Shown here: piece by piece, positions 61,385-64,000 of the stretch
Layout: every line of letters begins with the position of its first letter
How positions within the stretch are numbered: the stretch's first letter is position 1
Source: CAVZVW01 sp963778845
Lineage (GTDB): Bacteria; Actinomycetota; Actinomycetes; Actinomycetales; Kineosporiaceae
Assembly (NCBI GenBank): GCA_963778845.1
Contig: CAVZVW010000004.1
Span: forward strand, 310,001-374,000
DNA: 64,000 bases
Reading direction: 5' to 3'
Made by a program: the position numbers and the translations under genes
The notes under the pieces: model-generated
Told to the model about the DNA's origin: nothing
The model's database searches: none
The model's input: the letters and a program-made list of their open reading frames with translations, nothing else

Positions 61385-62644
61385 ATGACCGAGGCTGCCC
61401 CCACGACCGCGACCCACACCTACGACGCGGCGGCCGTGCGCGCGCTCTACCCGGCGCTGAGCGACGGGTGGGCCTACCTCGACGGCGCGGCGGGCACCCA
61501 GGTGCCCGCCTCGGTGATCGCGGCCGAGTCGGCTGCCTACGCAGGGGGGATCGGCAACCTCGGCGGCGCGTTCGCGGCCTCGCGACGGTCGGGGGCGATC
61601 ACCGACGCTGCCCGCCAGGCGCTCGCGGACCTGACCGGCGTCGACGACCCGGACGGCGTCGTCCTCGGCCCGAGCATGACTGCGCTCACCTACCGCTTCG
61701 CCGACGCCCTCGCACGCACATGGCGGCCCGGCGACGAGGTCGTGGTCACCCGGCTGGACCACGACGCGAACGTGCGCCCGTGGGTGCAGGCCGCGCACCG
61801 GGCCGGCGCCACCGTGCGGTGGGTGGAGCCCGTTCTGCCGGCCGTGGAGCTGCCCCTCGAGGCGTTCGACGGCGTGCTGGGCGAGCGCACGCGGCTGGTC
61901 GCCGTCACCGCGGCCTCGAACGTCGTCGGCACCAGGCCGGCGGTCTCCGCGATCGCCGACGCCGCGCATGCCGTGGGTGCCCTCGTCTACGTCGACGGCG
62001 TCCACGCCACGCCCCACGGGCCCGTGGACGTCGCCGCGTTCGGCGCCGACCTGTACGCGACGAGTGCCTACAAGTGGTCCGGGCCGCACCAGGCGAGCGT
62101 TGTCGGGGCGCCGGCGCTCATGGAGACGCTGCACCCGGACAAGCTCGCGTCGTCCCCCGAGGAGGTGCCCCACCGCTTCGAGCGCGGGACGCCGCCCTTC
62201 GCCCAGTTCGCCGGGCTCACCGCCGCGGTCGACCACCTCGCCGGCCTCGGCGCCGTCGGTGACGCGGTGGCCATGGTCGACGCCGCGGCCCCCCGCCGCC
62301 GGCGGATCCTCGCCTCGATGACGGCCGTGCAGCACTACGAGCAGGCTCTGCTGGCGCGGATGCTCGACGGGCTGGCCGCGATGGGCCACGTGGAGCGGGT
62401 GGGCCACCCGGCCCAACTCGCACCGACGGCGTACTTCCGCGTGCGGGGTCGCACCCCCGACGCGGTCGCCGAGCACTGCGCCCGCGCGCGGGTCAACGTC
62501 TGGTCGGGCCACAACTACGCATGGGAGCTCACGGGGCTGCTGGGCATCCGGGACTCCGGGTCGGCCGTGCGAGCCAGCATCGCCTGCTACAGCCTGGCCG
62601 AGGACGTCGACCGGCTGCTCGAGGCCGTCGCCGAGCTCGGGTGA
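61385..62644 (+). CDS. cysteine desulfurase-like PLP enzyme
   Basis: A 419-residue class V aminotransferase-fold protein (SufS/NifS-like subgroup). LYPALSDGWAYLDGAAGTQVP opens the fold; TRLDHDANVRPW and VYVDGVHATPHGPVDV hold the PLP-contacting Asp/His; the Schiff-base Lys is in ATSAYKWSGPH. A conserved sulfur-accepting Cys in the usual place was not found, so this may be a desulfurase-like protein with another reaction. ATG 61385 lies directly after the tandem repeats. No scaffold-protein gene is adjacent. Confidence 0.83.
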   Translation: MTEAAPTTATHTYDAAAVRALYPALSDGWAYLDGAAGTQVPASVIAAESAAYAGGIGNLGGAFAASRRSGAITDAARQALADLTGVDDPDGVVLGPSMTALTYRFADALARTWRPGDEVVVTRLDHDANVRPWVQAAHRAGATVRWVEPVLPAVELPLEAFDGVLGERTRLVAVTAASNVVGTRPAVSAIADAAHAVGALVYVDGVHATPHGPVDVAAFGADLYATSAYKWSGPHQASVVGAPALMETLHPDKLASSPEEVPHRFERGTPPFAQFAGLTAAVDHLAGLGAVGDAVAMVDAAAPRRRRILASMTAVQHYEQALLARMLDGLAAMGHVERVGHPAQLAPTAYFRVRGRTPDAVAEHCARARVNVWSGHNYAWELTGLLGIRDSGSAVRASIACYSLAEDVDRLLEAVAELG

Positions 62645-62672
62645 GGCGGCCGGCCCTGCCTGTGGCCCACGG

Positions 62673-63233
62673 ATGATGGCGAAGGCATCGCGGCTGGTGG
62701 ACAGTGTGTGCATGGGGCTCGCGGCGGACCTGGGCATCACGGACTGCGGGCACTCCTGGTTCACCAGGAGCATCCGCGAGGTCGCTGCCACCCGGCTCGG
62801 CGCTGGCCTCCTGGCCCCGACGCTGCACCACGTCGACACCCTCGTGCTGCGGGTCAGCCGGGGCAGCACCACTGTGACGGACTCCGTGGCGGGCTTCCCC
62901 ACCGTGCTCCTCACCACGACGGGTGCGCGGTCGGGCCGGCCGCGGACGGTCCCCGTGGGCGGCATCCCCCAGAACGGCGACCTCGCCGTCATCGGCTCGA
63001 ACTTCGGCCGCCTTCACCACCCCGGTTGGGTGCACAACCTCTCCGCCTGCCCCGACGCCCGGGTGAGCCGGCACGGCGTCAGCCGCGCGGTACGTGCCCG
63101 CGAGCTCGAGGGCGAGGAGGCCGAGCAGGTCTGGCGGCGTGCTCGCACCATGTACAAGGGGTTCCAGACCTACCCGGGCCGCACGGGCGGCCGCCAGATC
63201 AGGGTGTTCGTCCTGCAGGCCAGTGAAGGGTGA
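62673..63233 (+). CDS. nitroreductase/quinone reductase family (deazaflavin F420-type)
   Basis: A 186-residue split-barrel protein of the Ddn/DUF385 family. VLLTTTGARSGRPRTVPV, then GSNFGRLHHPGWVHNL, are the F420-binding signatures seen in mycobacterial nitroreductases. The start is ATG 62673; ATG 62712 is an alternative. It may reduce quinones or nitro compounds with reduced F420. Its stop overlaps a GTG 6 bases before the next gene's start. Confidence 0.82.
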   Translation: MMAKASRLVDSVCMGLAADLGITDCGHSWFTRSIREVAATRLGAGLLAPTLHHVDTLVLRVSRGSTTVTDSVAGFPTVLLTTTGARSGRPRTVPVGGIPQNGDLAVIGSNFGRLHHPGWVHNLSACPDARVSRHGVSRAVRARELEGEEAEQVWRRARTMYKGFQTYPGRTGGRQIRVFVLQASEG

Positions 63234-63235
63234 CC

Positions 63236-63604
63236 ATGAGCGTCAAGGTTGAGCTGGAGCGACTGCTCGAGGTCGCCTCCGGCTTCGGGACGGTCCCGAT
63301 GCTGCTGACGACCGACGGGGACGGGCGCCCGCGGGCTTCCGCCGTCACGCTCACCTGGGACGGCGACGATGCGAGGGTGCGGGCGGGTCACCGGTCGGTG
63401 GCGAACGCGGCCGAGCGCGCGTTGGTGAGCCTGCTGTGGCCGGCGCCGGTGGGGGAGCGCTTCGCCCTGCTGGTCGACGGCGAGGTGATCGCCGTCGAGC
63501 CCGACCCCGCCCTGCCGGAGGGGTCGAAGGGCAAGCCCGGCGGCTACGTCACGGTGCGCGCGACGTCCGGGATCCTCCACGTGGTCGACAGGCCCCACGC
63601 CTGA
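63236..63604 (+). CDS. pyridoxamine 5'-phosphate oxidase-fold protein
   Basis: A 122-residue small split-barrel flavin-type protein. GTVPMLLTTDGDGRPRASAVTLTWDGDDARVR and later VTVRATSGILHVVD fit the PNPOx-like fold that binds FMN or F420. ATG 63236 is preferred for its GAAGGG site 6 bases upstream. It is translated directly after the deazaflavin-dependent gene, so the two probably form a redox pair. The substrate is unknown. Confidence 0.75.
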   Translation: MSVKVELERLLEVASGFGTVPMLLTTDGDGRPRASAVTLTWDGDDARVRAGHRSVANAAERALVSLLWPAPVGERFALLVDGEVIAVEPDPALPEGSKGKPGGYVTVRATSGILHVVDRPHA

Positions 63605-63620
63605 GCACCGGCCGGGCGCG

Positions 63621-64000
63621 TCAGCGAACCCGCAGAAGCACCTTGCCGACGTGACCGGACCCCTCGACCAGGCGGTGGGCGGCTGCGGCCTCGGCGAGCG
63701 GGAGCACGGCGTGGACCACAGGGCGCACGTCGCCGCGCTCGACCAGGGGCCACACGTGCTCGCGCACACTCGCCACGATGGTCGCCTTCTCGGCGGGCGG
63801 TCGAGCCCGCAGGGTGGTGGCGATCACGGCGGCCCGCTTGGCGAGCAGACTGCCCAGGTCGAGCTCGGCGCGGCGCCCGCCCTGCAGGCCGATCACGACG
63901 AGCCGCCCGTTGGGCGCCAAGGCGTCGACGTTGCGCGACAGGTACGCAGCCCCCATGTTGTCGAGGATGACGTCGGCGCCGTGACCGTCGGTCGCCTCGC
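63621..64000 (-). CDS. quinone oxidoreductase / zinc-type alcohol dehydrogenase, partial
   Basis: The C-terminal 125 residues of a medium-chain dehydrogenase/reductase; the gene runs off the right edge of the window. EATDGHGADVILDNMGAAYLSRNVDALAPNGRLVVIGLQGG and the end HRLVEGSGHVGKVLLRV match the PIG3-type NAD(P)H quinone oxidoreductase family. It is convergent with the PNPOx-fold gene, 16 bases apart. Confidence 0.85.
   Translation of the reverse strand, partial: EATDGHGADVILDNMGAAYLSRNVDALAPNGRLVVIGLQGGRRAELDLGSLLAKRAAVIATTLRARPPAEKATIVASVREHVWPLVERGDVRPVVHAVLPLAEAAAAHRLVEGSGHVGKVLLRVR

Noticed and set aside
61385..62644. Calling this gene a true SufS/IscS cysteine desulfurase
   Set aside because: The expected sulfur-accepting Cys was not found and no scaffold genes are adjacent, so only the fold is claimed.

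Overview
The window is a high-GC, gene-dense chromosomal segment of an actinomycete. Indicators are the bacterial proteasome activator gene (bpa), a DUF5926/SEC-C gene, MptA/B-like and GT87 glycosyltransferases, a DUF3467 gene, a T7SS-style WXG toxin, and frequent GTG starts with 4-base stop/start overlaps. Micrococcales (for example Intrasporangiaceae-like) is a guess only. No rRNA, tRNA, IS element, prophage or CRISPR array was seen.

Layout. (1) 0.2-15.4 kb: four large secreted subtilases (S8) with small unrelated genes between them. Two are intact (3936-6917 and 7471-10521) and two are frameshifted (181-3566 and 11983-15444). Three share an upstream sequence block. (2) 15.5-24.9 kb: a C45 acyltransferase faces a minus-strand run reading aldehyde dehydrogenase (frameshifted) > tdh > kbl > FAD amine oxidoreductase > amidase > ATP-grasp ligase. 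This is an amino-acid catabolic block that includes the two-step threonine-to-glycine route. (3) 25-30.5 kb: pheA, an AAA ATPase, YceI, an ECF sigma/ogt pair and a glycerophosphodiesterase. (4) 30.6-37.4 kb: a DUF5926 gene, a GT2, an MptA/B-like polyprenol-sugar transferase, an alkaline-phosphatase-like membrane protein and a GT87, probably for cell-envelope glycan work. (5) 37.4-40.1 kb: repeat-rich intergenic DNA, then an XRE/TPR regulator divergent from a 46-residue secreted peptide, a candidate peptide-signalling pair. (6) 40.2-51.6 kb: lipid kinase, serS, HAD hydrolase, two M50 proteases, a WXG/nucleotidyltransferase toxin with a small helical neighbour, a SigJ-like sigma factor with a YCII/DGPF protein, a protein of unknown function and DUF3467. 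(7) 51.9-57.3 kb: a [NiFe] hydrogenase operon (small and large subunits, maturation protease, HypA, HypB) ending in a kinase-like phosphotransferase. (8) 57.5-64 kb: HAD hydrolase, ApbE-type flavin transferase, bpa, a cysteine-desulfurase-like enzyme, a deazaflavin-dependent nitroreductase-like protein, a PNPOx-fold protein and a truncated quinone oxidoreductase.

The most unusual items are the regulator/peptide pair with a duplicated cis-element on both sides of the peptide gene; a hydrogenase small subunit whose canonical second proximal-cluster Cys is Asp; the orphan WXG-nucleotidyltransferase toxin; and several families of short dispersed palindromic and tandem repeats, including a 33-bp element present in at least five full copies. 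Every apparent frameshift in the window (about ten, in three genes plus one apparent fusion) is a single-base gain on the coding strand. That points to a systematic sequencing or assembly error as much as to real gene decay.
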